A stretch of DNA of 64,000 bases. It comes from Streptomyces sp. BK239 (GTDB lineage: Bacteria; Actinomycetota; Actinomycetes; Streptomycetales; Streptomycetaceae). Numbering within the stretch: the first letter of the stretch is position 1; each line of letters begins with the position of its first letter. The notes under the pieces were generated by a model. It saw only the letters and a list, made by a program, of their open reading frames with translations, had not been told where the DNA came from and ran no database searches. The stretch covers positions 124,001-188,000 of the forward strand of contig NZ_SHKS01000007.1 in assembly GCF_004217285.1 (NCBI RefSeq), read 5' to 3'. A program made the translations under genes and the position numbers. This document shows, in pieces, positions 30,512 to 38,322 of the stretch.

Positions 30512-30610
30512 GAGGGTGCCTTCCTGGAGGTCCGTGGCTGAGCGCCGGCCCGGTGCGCGGGCGCGCGGGGGCACGGCGGGGCCGGGGCACGGCGGGTGGG
30601 GAGGAACGGG

Positions 30611-30697
30611 TCAGCAGCGACAGAGCGCGCCGGCGACGCGCTGGAGGTCGATGTGGACCCGGGAGGTCAGGCGCGGGGCGTGGGGTATGCCGGTCAC
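30611..30697 (-). CDS. Short cysteine leader peptide upstream of the monooxygenase pair
   Basis: GTG 30697 opens a 28-codon frame after a strong GGAGGAGG sequence. The product carries the core RVHIDLQRV, then AGALCRC and a stop, so two of the last three codons are Cys. Short peptides with this [RH]-x-[HV]-[IV]-DL-x-RV core and terminal Cys are found upstream of sulfur-metabolism genes in streptomycetes. The position, codon content and stop just before the monooxygenase leader fit a cysteine-sensing attenuator. I did not identify the alternative RNA structures. Confidence 0.8.
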   Translation of the reverse strand: MTGIPHAPRLTSRVHIDLQRVAGALCRC

Positions 30698-30809
30698 GTC
30701 CCTCACCTCCTCCTGTCTGCCGCGTGGCGGCGTCTTGAGGGACCCTTGTCGCGGCCGGCGAGCTGCGCACGGCTCACTGGCCTCGTCCTCGGCTGCGTCT
30801 CGTCGTCAG

Positions 30810-31622
30810 TCACAACGGCCGGTCCTCGCCCGGTGTTCCCGGGGTGCGCACGGCGACGATCGCCGAGCGGCGGCGCAGGGCGAAGCCGAGCGACTCATAG
30901 AGGCGGACGGCGTGCGTGTTGCCGGCAGCGGCGTGCAGGAACGGGGTGTCGCCGCGTTCGCGTACGCCATGGGCGACCGCCCGGACGAGCCGGTTGGCCA
31001 GCCCTCGGCCCCGGTGGCCGGGGGCGGTGCAGACGGCGCTGATCTCGGTCCAGCCGGCCGGCCGCAGCCGTTCCCCGGCCAGGGCGATCAGCCGGCCCCG
31101 GTGCCGGATGCCGAGGTAGGCGCCGAGTTCGACGGTCCGCGCGAGGAAGGGGCCGGGCCGGGTACGGGCCACCAGGTCGAGGATCTCGGGCACGTCGGCG
31201 GGGCCGAGCGGTTCGGCCTCCGGGGCGGGCGCGGTGCGCAGCGCCTCGGTGGCGACGAGTTGGACGCCCTCTCCCCGGCGCAGGAGCGTCCATCCGTCGG
31301 GGACGTGGTCCACGGGTTTCATCCGTACGGTGGCGCCGGGACCGGCGAGCCGGCGCAGGTCGGCCCAGGCGGCGGGGTCCGCCGGGTCGGCCAGGGCGGC
31401 GAAGGCGTAGACGTCCGCGGGATAGCGGGCGGCGAGGCCGACGCGTTCGGCGAGGTGGGCGTGGGGGCCGGTGAGGGCGGCCCAGACGGCGTTGTCGAGG
31501 GGGTGCCGCGTCTGCGGGGCGGGGCCTGTGAAGGTGCGGTTCTGGAGCGGCAGCTGTGTGGGCGGGTGGTCTTCGAGCGTGGGCGGGGCTCCGCCTCCGC
31601 GGACGTCTACGGTCTGGGCCAC
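30810..31622 (-). CDS. GNAT-family N-acetyltransferase
   Basis: The 270-residue protein has a GNAT fold in its C-terminal half with the acetyl-CoA motif ICTAPGHRGRG-type sequence (VCTAPGHRGRGLANRLVRAV) and a final YESLGFALRRR. The N-terminal half is another GNAT-like (FR47-type) region. It lies between the importer genes and the LLM monooxygenases. In B. subtilis, GNAT enzymes of the yxe and ytm operons acetylate S-modified cysteines before oxidation, so an analogous role is plausible. The start is GTG 31622, about 58 bp after the binding-protein gene. Confidence 0.82.
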   Translation of the reverse strand: MAQTVDVRGGGAPPTLEDHPPTQLPLQNRTFTGPAPQTRHPLDNAVWAALTGPHAHLAERVGLAARYPADVYAFAALADPADPAAWADLRRLAGPGATVRMKPVDHVPDGWTLLRRGEGVQLVATEALRTAPAPEAEPLGPADVPEILDLVARTRPGPFLARTVELGAYLGIRHRGRLIALAGERLRPAGWTEISAVCTAPGHRGRGLANRLVRAVAHGVRERGDTPFLHAAAGNTHAVRLYESLGFALRRRSAIVAVRTPGTPGEDRPL

Positions 31623-31680
31623 GGAGGCGGAGTCCCTTCTCGGTGCGACTCGTCGTGTGACGAGCCTGGATGACGGTGTG

Positions 31681-32706
31681 TCAGGAGTTGTTCAGCGGCA
31701 GACCGGGCGGGTTGATCTCGGACTTCGGCACGGCTTCGCCCGAGAGGTTCCAGGCCGCGAGCCACTTGGCGTACTGCCCGCCGGAGATCAGGTGGTTGAT
31801 GGCGTCGGCGACGGGCTTGGCGAGGCCGCTGTCCTTCTTCGCGGTCGCCGCGATCAGCCCCTGGAGCGTCTCGCCGGCGCCGGAGAACTGACCGGCGATA
31901 CGGGTCGCCTGGGGCGTGTTCTCGGTCTTCGCCGCGTGGTAGGCGAGGTTGGGGTTGGGGCCGAAGTAGGCGTCGATCTTGCCGCTGTTGAGGGCCAGGT
32001 AGATGCTGTTGCTCTCCTGGAAGTACTTGACGGTGAGGGGCTTCTTGCCCTCCTTGGCCAGCCGCGCCTTCCACTCCAGGAGGATCTTCTCCTGGTTGGT
32101 GCCGTTGCCGACGGAGACGGTCTTGCCGGCGAGGGACGCGTAACCGCCGTCGAACTTCCAGGGGTTGTCCTTCTTCACCTCGAAGGCGAGTTCGTCCTTG
32201 CGGTAGGAGGCGAAGTCGTACTTCCGCTTGCGCTCCTCGGTGTCGGTGATGTTCGAGAAGCCGACGTCGACCTTCCCGCTGTCGATGCCGATGAAGAGGT
32301 TCTCCCAGGTCGAGCGGCGGACCTCCGGCTTGAGTCCGAGGACGGCGGCGACGAGCCGGCCGAGGTCGATCTCGGAGCCGGTGACCGTCTTCTGGTCGTC
32401 CCCGACGAAGCCGAGCGGCGGGCTGCCGGACGGCAGGGTGCCTGAGCCGATCACCAGCGTGCCGCGCTTCCTGACGGCGGCGGGGAGTCCGGCGCTGATC
32501 GACTTGACCTCGGGCACCTTCAGGGTGGTCTCCTGGGCGGCGCCGTTGGACAGCCGGCCCACGGTGACCGTGCCGGCGGCGTCGGTGGTCCGGGTGGCGG
32601 CGTCGCTCTCGCCCCGGCAGGCGGCGAGCCCGGTGGCGAGGGCGGCGACGGCGGTCGCCGCGGTGATGCCGCGTGTCAGGCTGCGTCGGGTGATGTGGGC
32701 AGGCAT
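31681..32706 (-). CDS. Substrate-binding lipoprotein of a polar amino acid ABC importer
   Basis: The 341-residue protein has a twin-arginine-rich n-region, a hydrophobic segment and a lipobox LAAC with Cys30, so it should be anchored outside the membrane. The rest is a family 3 solute-binding protein (TLVIGSGTLPSGSPPLGFV, VGFSNITDTEERKRKYDFAS). Family 3 proteins bind amino acids such as cystine, glutamine or their derivatives. It is followed by the GNAT gene and preceded by the ATPase gene, all on the same strand. Confidence 0.92.
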   Translation of the reverse strand: MPAHITRRSLTRGITAATAVAALATGLAACRGESDAATRTTDAAGTVTVGRLSNGAAQETTLKVPEVKSISAGLPAAVRKRGTLVIGSGTLPSGSPPLGFVGDDQKTVTGSEIDLGRLVAAVLGLKPEVRRSTWENLFIGIDSGKVDVGFSNITDTEERKRKYDFASYRKDELAFEVKKDNPWKFDGGYASLAGKTVSVGNGTNQEKILLEWKARLAKEGKKPLTVKYFQESNSIYLALNSGKIDAYFGPNPNLAYHAAKTENTPQATRIAGQFSGAGETLQGLIAATAKKDSGLAKPVADAINHLISGGQYAKWLAAWNLSGEAVPKSEINPPGLPLNNS

Positions 32707-32756
32707 GGCCGTCCTTGAGTGGAGAGGGTGGTGGTGGGGGGAGGCTGAGGGCGGGT

Positions 32757-33539
32757 TCAGAGCACCTTGCTCAGGAAGTCCCGGGTGCGTTCGTGTCGCG
32801 GCTTGTCCAGGACCTCGGCGGGCGGCCCCTGTTCGACGATGCGGCCGCCGTCGATGAAGACGACCCGGTCGGCGATCTCACGGGCGAAGCCGATCTCGTG
32901 GGTGACGATGACGAGCGTGGTGCCGCTCCTGGCCAGGTCCTTGATGACGGCGAGGACCTCGCCCACGAGTTCGGGGTCGAGGGCCGAGGTGGGCTCGTCG
33001 AAGAGGATGACTCCGGGCCGCAGAGCGAGCGCCCGGGCGATGGCCACGCGCTGCTGCTGTCCGCCGGAGAGTTGCCGCGGGTAGGCGTCCGCCTTGTCGG
33101 CGAGGCCGACCCGGCCGAGGAGTTCGCGGGCGAGGTCCTGGGCCCCCGCCTTGTCGAGCTTGCCCGTGGCCACGGGCGCGGCGGCCACGTTGTCCAGCAC
33201 GGTCAGGTGCGGGAAGAGGTTGAAGTTCTGGAACACGAAGCCGATGCGGCTGCGCTGGGTGAGGATGACCCGCTCGCTGAGCTCCTTGAGCCGCTCGCCC
33301 TGCCTGCGGACGCCGACGAGTTCGCCGTTGACGCTGACGTAGCCGATCTCCGGCTTCTCCAGGTGGTTGATGACCCGCAGCAGCGTGGACTTGCCGGAGC
33401 CGGACGGGCCGAGGATGACGGTGACCTCGCCCGGCCGCACCGTCAGGTCGACGCCGTCGAGCACCCGGTGGGCCCCGTACCACTTGTGCACGTCGTGGAC
33501 CTCGACGGCGGCGGCGTTCTGGATCGTCTCGGCGGTCAT
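32757..33539 (-). CDS. Polar amino acid ABC importer ATPase
   Basis: The 260-residue ATPase has Walker A GPSGSGKST, Q-loop FQNFNLFPHLTV, signature LSGGQQQRVAIARAL, Walker B VILFDEPTSALD and H-loop VTHE, all typical of polar amino acid importers (GlnQ/TcyN/YxeO type). The ATG at 33539 overlaps the permease stop by 4 bp. It energises uptake with the permease (33536-34519) and binding protein (31681-32706). Confidence 0.95.
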   Translation of the reverse strand: MTAETIQNAAAVEVHDVHKWYGAHRVLDGVDLTVRPGEVTVILGPSGSGKSTLLRVINHLEKPEIGYVSVNGELVGVRRQGERLKELSERVILTQRSRIGFVFQNFNLFPHLTVLDNVAAAPVATGKLDKAGAQDLARELLGRVGLADKADAYPRQLSGGQQQRVAIARALALRPGVILFDEPTSALDPELVGEVLAVIKDLARSGTTLVIVTHEIGFAREIADRVVFIDGGRIVEQGPPAEVLDKPRHERTRDFLSKVL

Positions 33540-34519
33540 ACGGCGGCCTCCCGGCGGATGCGGGCCCGCAGGCCGGCGACGCCGTCCCGCAGTCTCCGCA
33601 ACGGGGTCGGCGGCAGGCTGCGGGTGGCGCCCCGGGCGTAGTGCCGCTCGACGTAGAACTGGACGACGGACACGACGCTGGTGAGGATCAGGTACCAGAC
33701 GGTGACGACCAGCAGCAGCGGCACGATGTCGCCCGGGTAGGTGGAGCCCATGGTCTGCGCGGCTCCGAACAGGTCGAGCAGCGACACGTAGAACACCAGC
33801 GAGGTGCTCTTGATCAGGCCGATGAGCTGGTTGACGTAGTTCGGGGTGATGGAACGCAGCGCCTGCGGCCAGACGATCCTGCGGAACTGGTAGCCCTTGG
33901 GCAGGCCGAGCGCGGAGGCCGCCTCGTGCTGGCCCTGGTCGACGGAGAGGATGCCGCCGCGGACGACCTCGGCAGCGTACGCCGCCTCGTTGAGGCTGAG
34001 TCCGACGACGGCGACGACCATGTCGGTGGCGAGACGGGACTCGTCGAAGGTGAAGAAGGCGGGTCCGAAGGGGACGCCGACGCTGAGCGTCTGGTACAGG
34101 GCGCTGAAGTTGTAGAGGAACAGCAGGACGACGATCAGGGGCGTCGAGCGCAGCGCCCACACGTAGGTCCAGCTGACGGCGCGCAGCACCGGGGATCTCG
34201 AGAGCCGGGCCAGGGCGAGCAGGATCCCGCCGACGAGCCCCAGCACCGCGCTGTAGGCGGCCACTTCGAGGGTGATGAGCAGTCCGTCGAGGATGGCCGG
34301 CCGCAGGAACCAGTAGCCGAACCGGTCCCACTGGTAGAAGGGGTTGGACACCAGTCCGTGGACGAACTGGGCCGCGAGGACCAGGACGACGGCGGTGGCG
34401 ATCCAGCGGCCGGGTCGCCGCAGTGGCACGACTCGCTGCGCTGTCAGCAATTCTGACGGTACGTCAGAGGGCGGCGGTGCCTCGGCGAGGGACACGGCGG
34501 CGCCTGAGGGTTCGCTCAT
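33536..34519 (-). CDS. Polar amino acid ABC importer permease
   Basis: The 327-residue permease has about five to six membrane helices and the His/Glu/Gln/Arg importer signature, including EAAYAAEVVRGGILSVDQGQ, EAASALGLPKGYQFRRIVWPQA and LRSTPLIVVLLFLYNF. Only one permease is present, so it should form a homodimer. ATG 34519 follows GGAG and gives the usual length; an in-frame extension upstream reads through Pro/Arg-rich non-coding sequence. A leader peptide with Cys codons (34694-34855) precedes it. Confidence 0.93.
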   Translation of the reverse strand: MSEPSGAAVSLAEAPPPSDVPSELLTAQRVVPLRRPGRWIATAVVLVLAAQFVHGLVSNPFYQWDRFGYWFLRPAILDGLLITLEVAAYSAVLGLVGGILLALARLSRSPVLRAVSWTYVWALRSTPLIVVLLFLYNFSALYQTLSVGVPFGPAFFTFDESRLATDMVVAVVGLSLNEAAYAAEVVRGGILSVDQGQHEAASALGLPKGYQFRRIVWPQALRSITPNYVNQLIGLIKSTSLVFYVSLLDLFGAAQTMGSTYPGDIVPLLLVVTVWYLILTSVVSVVQFYVERHYARGATRSLPPTPLRRLRDGVAGLRARIRREAAV

Positions 34520-34693
34520 GAGGGGCTCCGGCGGAGGTCGGGGGCCCCGGGGCGCGGCGGGGGTCGCGCACGGCACGACGGCCGCCCGGTCGGGGCGGGT
34601 CGTGACATGCGGGGACGCACGGCACCGGGGATGGCTGGACGGGCGCACCGCGCGGGCGGTGTCCGTCGGGGAAGCGGGGCTGCGGAGGGGGCG

Positions 34694-34855
34694 TCAGCCC
34701 CGACAGCGGGCGCGGCCCGGTGCGGTACACAGTGCGCTGCTCACGCGCAGGAGGTCGACGGCGCGGTCGGCGACGAGCGGGTTCGCGTACGGCCGTACGC
34801 AGCCCTGGTGGCGGCCGGTGGCCGCCCTGGGAGCTGCGCACATGTCCGTCACCAT
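34694..34855 (-). CDS. Cysteine leader peptide upstream of the importer operon
   Basis: ATG 34855 (or ATG 34843) opens a frame of 53 (or 49) codons. Its conserved core is DRAVDLLRVSSALC, followed by a further Cys near the end (RARCRG) and TGA at 34694. The core matches the peptides at 30611 and 36163 but here leads a transporter operon. It overlaps a longer out-of-frame open frame that I reject. The match supports sulfur-dependent attenuation of the importer operon. Confidence 0.7.
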   Translation of the reverse strand: MVTDMCAAPRAATGRHQGCVRPYANPLVADRAVDLLRVSSALCTAPGRARCRG

Positions 34856-35052
34856 GCTCTTCCGGCCCCGGCGGGCCCTCGCGCTTACCGAATCGTCGTC
34901 GGTCCGGTCGTCACCTGGGGCACCCCACCACGGCGCGAGGGTTGCCGGTCAGCAAGCCAGGGCTTGTCGCTGACGCTCTTGACCGTTCTGGCACGTAAGT
35001 TAAGACAACGGCCCGAACGGATGTCAACGCCGGTCCGGCAGATGGACGGGGG

Positions 35053-35949
35053 TCAGGGGCGCTCGACCTGCGGTCGGCCGCCCGCGCCCGGGTTCGCGTG
35101 AGCCGCCCAGTCCAGGATCTGGACGGCGGCCCCGGCGGCTTCCAGCCCCTGGCAACCGGCGTGGTGGCGACGGTCGATGGCGTCGAGGTCGAGGTGCTTG
35201 CCGAAGGCGGGGTGGGCGGCCAGCCGGCGGGCGTACGCCCACAGGGCGGGGTGGTCGGCGATCCTGTGCACGGCGGACGCGTCGAGGTGGTGGCGGTGCA
35301 CGGTGTCGAGCCGCACCAGCGCGGCCCACAACTCGACGTCCGCCAGGCTGATCTGATCGCTGATCAGGTAAGTGTGGGTGCCGAGCCCTCGGTCCAGTGT
35401 GCCCAGGGTGGCGAGCAGGGCGTCGAGGGCGGCGGAGCGTTCCGCGTCCGCGGCGCCGGCCGCCCCGGCGCGTTGCGCGGCTTCCTCGACGCCCTGCGCG
35501 CACATCCGCTCCACGGCCTCGATCTGCGACTCGGCCCCGCACGGGTACAGCGCGGCCCGGCCCCCGCCGAAGCCCCGGGCGAGGTCGCGGGCGATGTCGG
35601 GGCCGTGGGTGGAGACGATCCGCCCGGACCAGTCGTCGCTGAGCACGGGCGCGAGAGCGGGGCCCTGGTAGCGGTGCGCGCTGGCGTCGTAGAGCGGCCG
35701 AAGCGCGGAGTGGCCGCCGTCGGAACAGTCCGGGACGGCGGGCAGGAACGTCACCGGGCAGGCCTGGTCCAGGCCCAGGAGGCTGTGGGTGACGGCGATG
35801 CGCAGGCCGTCGGGGTCGGCGAGCGACAGATGCAGGCGGTAGCGGCGCGGCACGGCGTAGTGGCCGCTGCGCGCGTCGCGGCCGATGCGCCCCCGGAAGG
35901 CGGGCGTGGGGCGGGCGGACGGGTGGGCGGCGAGCGGGGTGAGGGACAT
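35053..35949 (-). CDS. Glutathione S-transferase-like (ECM4/YqjG-type) protein, atypical
   Basis: The 298-residue protein matches the glutathionyl-hydroquinone reductase type of GST. Seen are VLSDDWSGRIVSTHGPDIARD, ALYPCGAE, and the C-terminal helical domain (YLISDQISLADVELWAALVRLD, FGKHLDLDAIDRRHH). The thioredoxin-fold half lacks the CPxA active site: the region reads LGLDQACPVTFLPAV. Actinobacteria use mycothiol, not glutathione, so the substrate is unclear. It lies behind the third leader peptide (36163-36285) and close to the importer, which places it in the sulfur group. ATG 35949 follows GGGAG. Confidence 0.75.
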   Translation of the reverse strand: MSLTPLAAHPSARPTPAFRGRIGRDARSGHYAVPRRYRLHLSLADPDGLRIAVTHSLLGLDQACPVTFLPAVPDCSDGGHSALRPLYDASAHRYQGPALAPVLSDDWSGRIVSTHGPDIARDLARGFGGGRAALYPCGAESQIEAVERMCAQGVEEAAQRAGAAGAADAERSAALDALLATLGTLDRGLGTHTYLISDQISLADVELWAALVRLDTVHRHHLDASAVHRIADHPALWAYARRLAAHPAFGKHLDLDAIDRRHHAGCQGLEAAGAAVQILDWAAHANPGAGGRPQVERP

Positions 35950-36162
35950 GACTCTCCCGGGGGCGGGCGCGGCGAGGGGTGCGCGCGGCGGATGCGGCGA
36001 GGGCGCAGGGGCGGCATGTCGCCCCGCGACGGGGGTGGAGAGGGCATGGCACCAGGGCACGCGTCCGACGGCCGGCCGGTGTCAGCGGGAAGCCGAAAGG
36101 CGCCGGACGGGGACGCCCGTGGACGCCTCGGTGCGCGGCCGGGCGTGGCCGGTGCGGCCGTG

Positions 36163-36285
36163 TCAGCCCTGGAACGGCCTGGCGTCGAGCCCGTTCGTGC
36201 CGCACGGTCCGGCGCTGCAGACGCGCATCAGATCGATGTGCCTGCGGGAGGTGAGGAGGGGCGAACGCCATGCCGCGGGGCTCAC
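36163..36285 (-). CDS. Cysteine leader peptide upstream of the GST-like gene
   Basis: A 40-codon frame from GTG 36285 to TGA 36163 contains SRRHIDLMRVCSAGPC, the same core as the two other leader peptides plus Cys23 and Cys28. The start is uncertain because no clear Shine-Dalgarno precedes the GTG; the core and stop are the reliable parts. It ends about 210 bp before the GST-like ATG. The role would be translational sensing of cysteine. Confidence 0.65.
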   Translation of the reverse strand: MSPAAWRSPLLTSRRHIDLMRVCSAGPCGTNGLDARPFQG

Positions 36286-36423
36286 TCGACGGCTGACCGG
36301 CTCAAGGCGCCCCATGTTTCCCTACCTGTTCACTAGGATTCCTCGCCTCGAGTGTCGATCGCCTCACGACCGCCGTCAAGGGGGCGTCCACGGACCGAAC
36401 GGCCCGGCGGTCGGACCACCGGG

Positions 36424-36633
36424 CCGGGTGAGACTCACCGTGGCGCCGGGTGTGTGCGCCGTCGTGCCGGGTGTGTTCGGCGTCAAGCCGGGCGAGTCGG
36501 CCGTGACGCCGGGCGAGTCGGCCGTCGTTCCGGGCGAGTCGGCCGTGGCACTGGGTGAGTGGGCCTGGCACCGGGCGAGTCGGCCGTCGTTCCGGGCGAG
36601 TCGGCCGTGGTGCCGGGTGAGTTTCGCGTCGGT
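36424..36633. repeat. 21-bp tandem repeats, about ten copies
   Basis: Units of the form CCGGGCGAGTCGGCCGTNGTT begin at 36424, 36446, 36467, 36488, 36509, 36530, 36551, 36571, 36592 and 36613. Spacing is 21 bp with one 22-bp and one 20-bp step. The outer units are more divergent. The array lies between the leader peptide and the 3' end of the PfkB gene, which stops at 36647. No open frame through it looks like a gene. Confidence 0.85.
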
Positions 36634-36646
36634 CCGGGGCGGCCGG

Positions 36647-37582
36647 TCAGCTCACGGGGTGCGTCTTGTGGTGGGCGGCGAACTCGTCGGCCGCGGCGAG
36701 GTCGAAGTCGCCGTGGTCGCTGCCGAGACCCTGGGCCACGAGGGCGGCGGCCGCGCAGCCCAGTACGGCGGCCTCGGCCGGGGAGCGGCCGAGCGACACG
36801 CCCCGCAGATAGCCCGCGGAGAACGCGTCTCCGCAGCCGGTGGTGTCGGCCACGTCGACCGCGAAGGCGGGGACCGTTTCGGCGCCCTCCGCCGTCGCCA
36901 CGAGCGCGCCCTCGCCGCCCCGGGTGACGGCGACGACGCCGACGCCCGCGTCGAGCAGCTTGCGCACGCCTGCCGTGAGGTCCTGCTCGCCGGAGAAGCC
37001 GAGCACCTGGTCCTCGTTGGGCAGCAGATGGTCGATGTGGGGCAGCGCGGCCTCGATCTGCTCGAAGCTGCCGAGCACGCCGGGGGCGAGCAGGTCGACG
37101 GAGGTGACCGTGCCGTGCTCCCGGGCGAAGGACAGGACGCGCGCGGCGACGTCGACGCCGATCAACTCCGGTCCCCCGAGGTGGAGATGGTCGGCTTCGG
37201 CGACCGCGTCCCAGGGCACGTCGTCGAGACCGTAGGTGATGTTCGCGCCGAGCAGGTGCAGGGAGGGCCGGTCACCGTTCGGCCGGATCGGCAACACGCT
37301 CGCGGAGGTGGGGGTGTCGGCGCGGCGGGCGAGGAACTCGGTGCCAACTCCGGCGCGTTGGAGCAGCTGGACGAGCATGTCGCCGGTGGGGTCGGCCCCC
37401 AGCGCGCCCGCGCTGCGGACCGACGCGCCCAGTTTGGCCAGGGTGAGGGCGGTGCCGCCGGCCGTTCCGGCGGCGGTCATGCGGATGTCCTCCACCAGGG
37501 TCGCGCCCTGCCCCTCGGGTATGGCCTCCACCGGCCGCACCAGTACGTCCAGGACGTGCACGCCCATCGTGACGACGTTCAT
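36647..37582 (-). CDS. PfkB-family carbohydrate kinase
   Basis: The 311-residue kinase has both PfkB signatures: an N-terminal GGTALTLAKLGA stretch and the C-terminal DTTGCGDAFSAGYLRG with the catalytic Asp of GAGD-like type. It should phosphorylate a sugar or related polyol using ATP. ATG 37582 follows GGAGGGAG and overlaps the upstream aldolase stop by 4 bp. Pairing with a class II aldolase is the classic layout for kinase-then-cleavage of a deoxy- or ketose sugar. Confidence 0.9.
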   Translation of the reverse strand: MNVVTMGVHVLDVLVRPVEAIPEGQGATLVEDIRMTAAGTAGGTALTLAKLGASVRSAGALGADPTGDMLVQLLQRAGVGTEFLARRADTPTSASVLPIRPNGDRPSLHLLGANITYGLDDVPWDAVAEADHLHLGGPELIGVDVAARVLSFAREHGTVTSVDLLAPGVLGSFEQIEAALPHIDHLLPNEDQVLGFSGEQDLTAGVRKLLDAGVGVVAVTRGGEGALVATAEGAETVPAFAVDVADTTGCGDAFSAGYLRGVSLGRSPAEAAVLGCAAAALVAQGLGSDHGDFDLAAADEFAAHHKTHPVS

Positions 37583-38265
37583 CGGTCTCCCTCCTGCGCG
37601 GGTGGTACGGGGCGGGTGGTGCCGTAACCGCGGGCGAGCGCGGCCTCGATCACCGCGAGCTGCTGCCGTTCGTCGAGGACGCGGGGGCTGCCCATGGCGG
37701 CCGCTCGCTGGTAGACGCCGCAGGCCCATTCGAGGAGCAGGGCGTTCTCGACGGCCTTGTCGAGGGTGGGGCCGTGGGTGATCGCGCCGTGGTTCGCCAT
37801 GAGCGCGGCGCTGCGGCCGTCGAGGGCGGCGAGCACGGACTCGGCGAGTTCCGGGGTGCCGAAGGTGGCGTACGGCGCGACCCGGACCGTGCCGCCCAGG
37901 GCGAGCATCTGGTAGTGGACGCAGGGGAGTTCGTCGAGCACGCAGGCGACGGCGGTCGCCATCGGGGCGTGCGTGTGGACGACCGCGCCGACGCCGTGAC
38001 GGCGGTAGACGCCGAGGTGCAGTTCCAGCTCGGAGGTCGGCTCCAGGGCGCCTGCCACGATCTTGCCGTCCAGGTCGACGACGGTCACCTGCTCCGGGGT
38101 CAGCTCGGCGAGTACCGCTCCGGTCGCGGTGACGGCGACCAGCTCCCCCACCCGTGCGCTGACGTTCCCGGCCGTGCCGATGAGGAGGCCCTCGGCCCCC
38201 AGGCGCCGGCAGGCGTCCGCCACGGCGGCGCGTTCCTGACCCAGCGCGGAGCTTGAGTCGGTCAT
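37579..38265 (-). CDS. Class II aldolase/adducin-family protein
   Basis: This 228-residue enzyme belongs to the fuculose-1-phosphate aldolase / ribulose-5-phosphate 4-epimerase family. Seen are IGTAGNVSARV near the N-terminus, the zinc His pair in VVHTHAPMATAVA and the third His in LMANHGAITHG. It would cleave or epimerise a sugar phosphate made by the neighbouring kinase. ATG 38265 diverges from the TetR gene; the 57-bp gap between the two starts holds a clear palindrome. Confidence 0.9.
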   Translation of the reverse strand: MTDSSSALGQERAAVADACRRLGAEGLLIGTAGNVSARVGELVAVTATGAVLAELTPEQVTVVDLDGKIVAGALEPTSELELHLGVYRRHGVGAVVHTHAPMATAVACVLDELPCVHYQMLALGGTVRVAPYATFGTPELAESVLAALDGRSAALMANHGAITHGPTLDKAVENALLLEWACGVYQRAAAMGSPRVLDERQQLAVIEAALARGYGTTRPVPPAQEGDR

Positions 38266-38283
38266 GGGCGCGACGCTAGCGTA

Positions 38284-38310
38284 AACATGAATCAAAGTCA
38301 CGTTCATGTT
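38284..38310. promoter_or_regulatory. TetR-type operator
   Basis: AACATGAA (38284-38291) and TTCATGTT (38303-38310) form a perfect 8-bp dyad with an 11-bp spacer. It lies between the divergent aldolase and TetR genes, so one repressor could shut both promoters. It also covers an ATG at 38287 that could be mistaken for the TetR start. Confidence 0.75.
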
Positions 38311-38322
38311 CGGAGGCGGCAC

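Noticed and set aside
34464..34841. 125-residue open frame over the leader peptide
   Set aside because: It runs out of frame with the conserved leader core, is Arg/Pro-rich and overlaps the true permease start.
38287..38322. Upstream ATG as the TetR start
   Set aside because: It lies inside the operator palindrome and has no Shine-Dalgarno, while GTG 38323 has CGGAGG at correct spacing.
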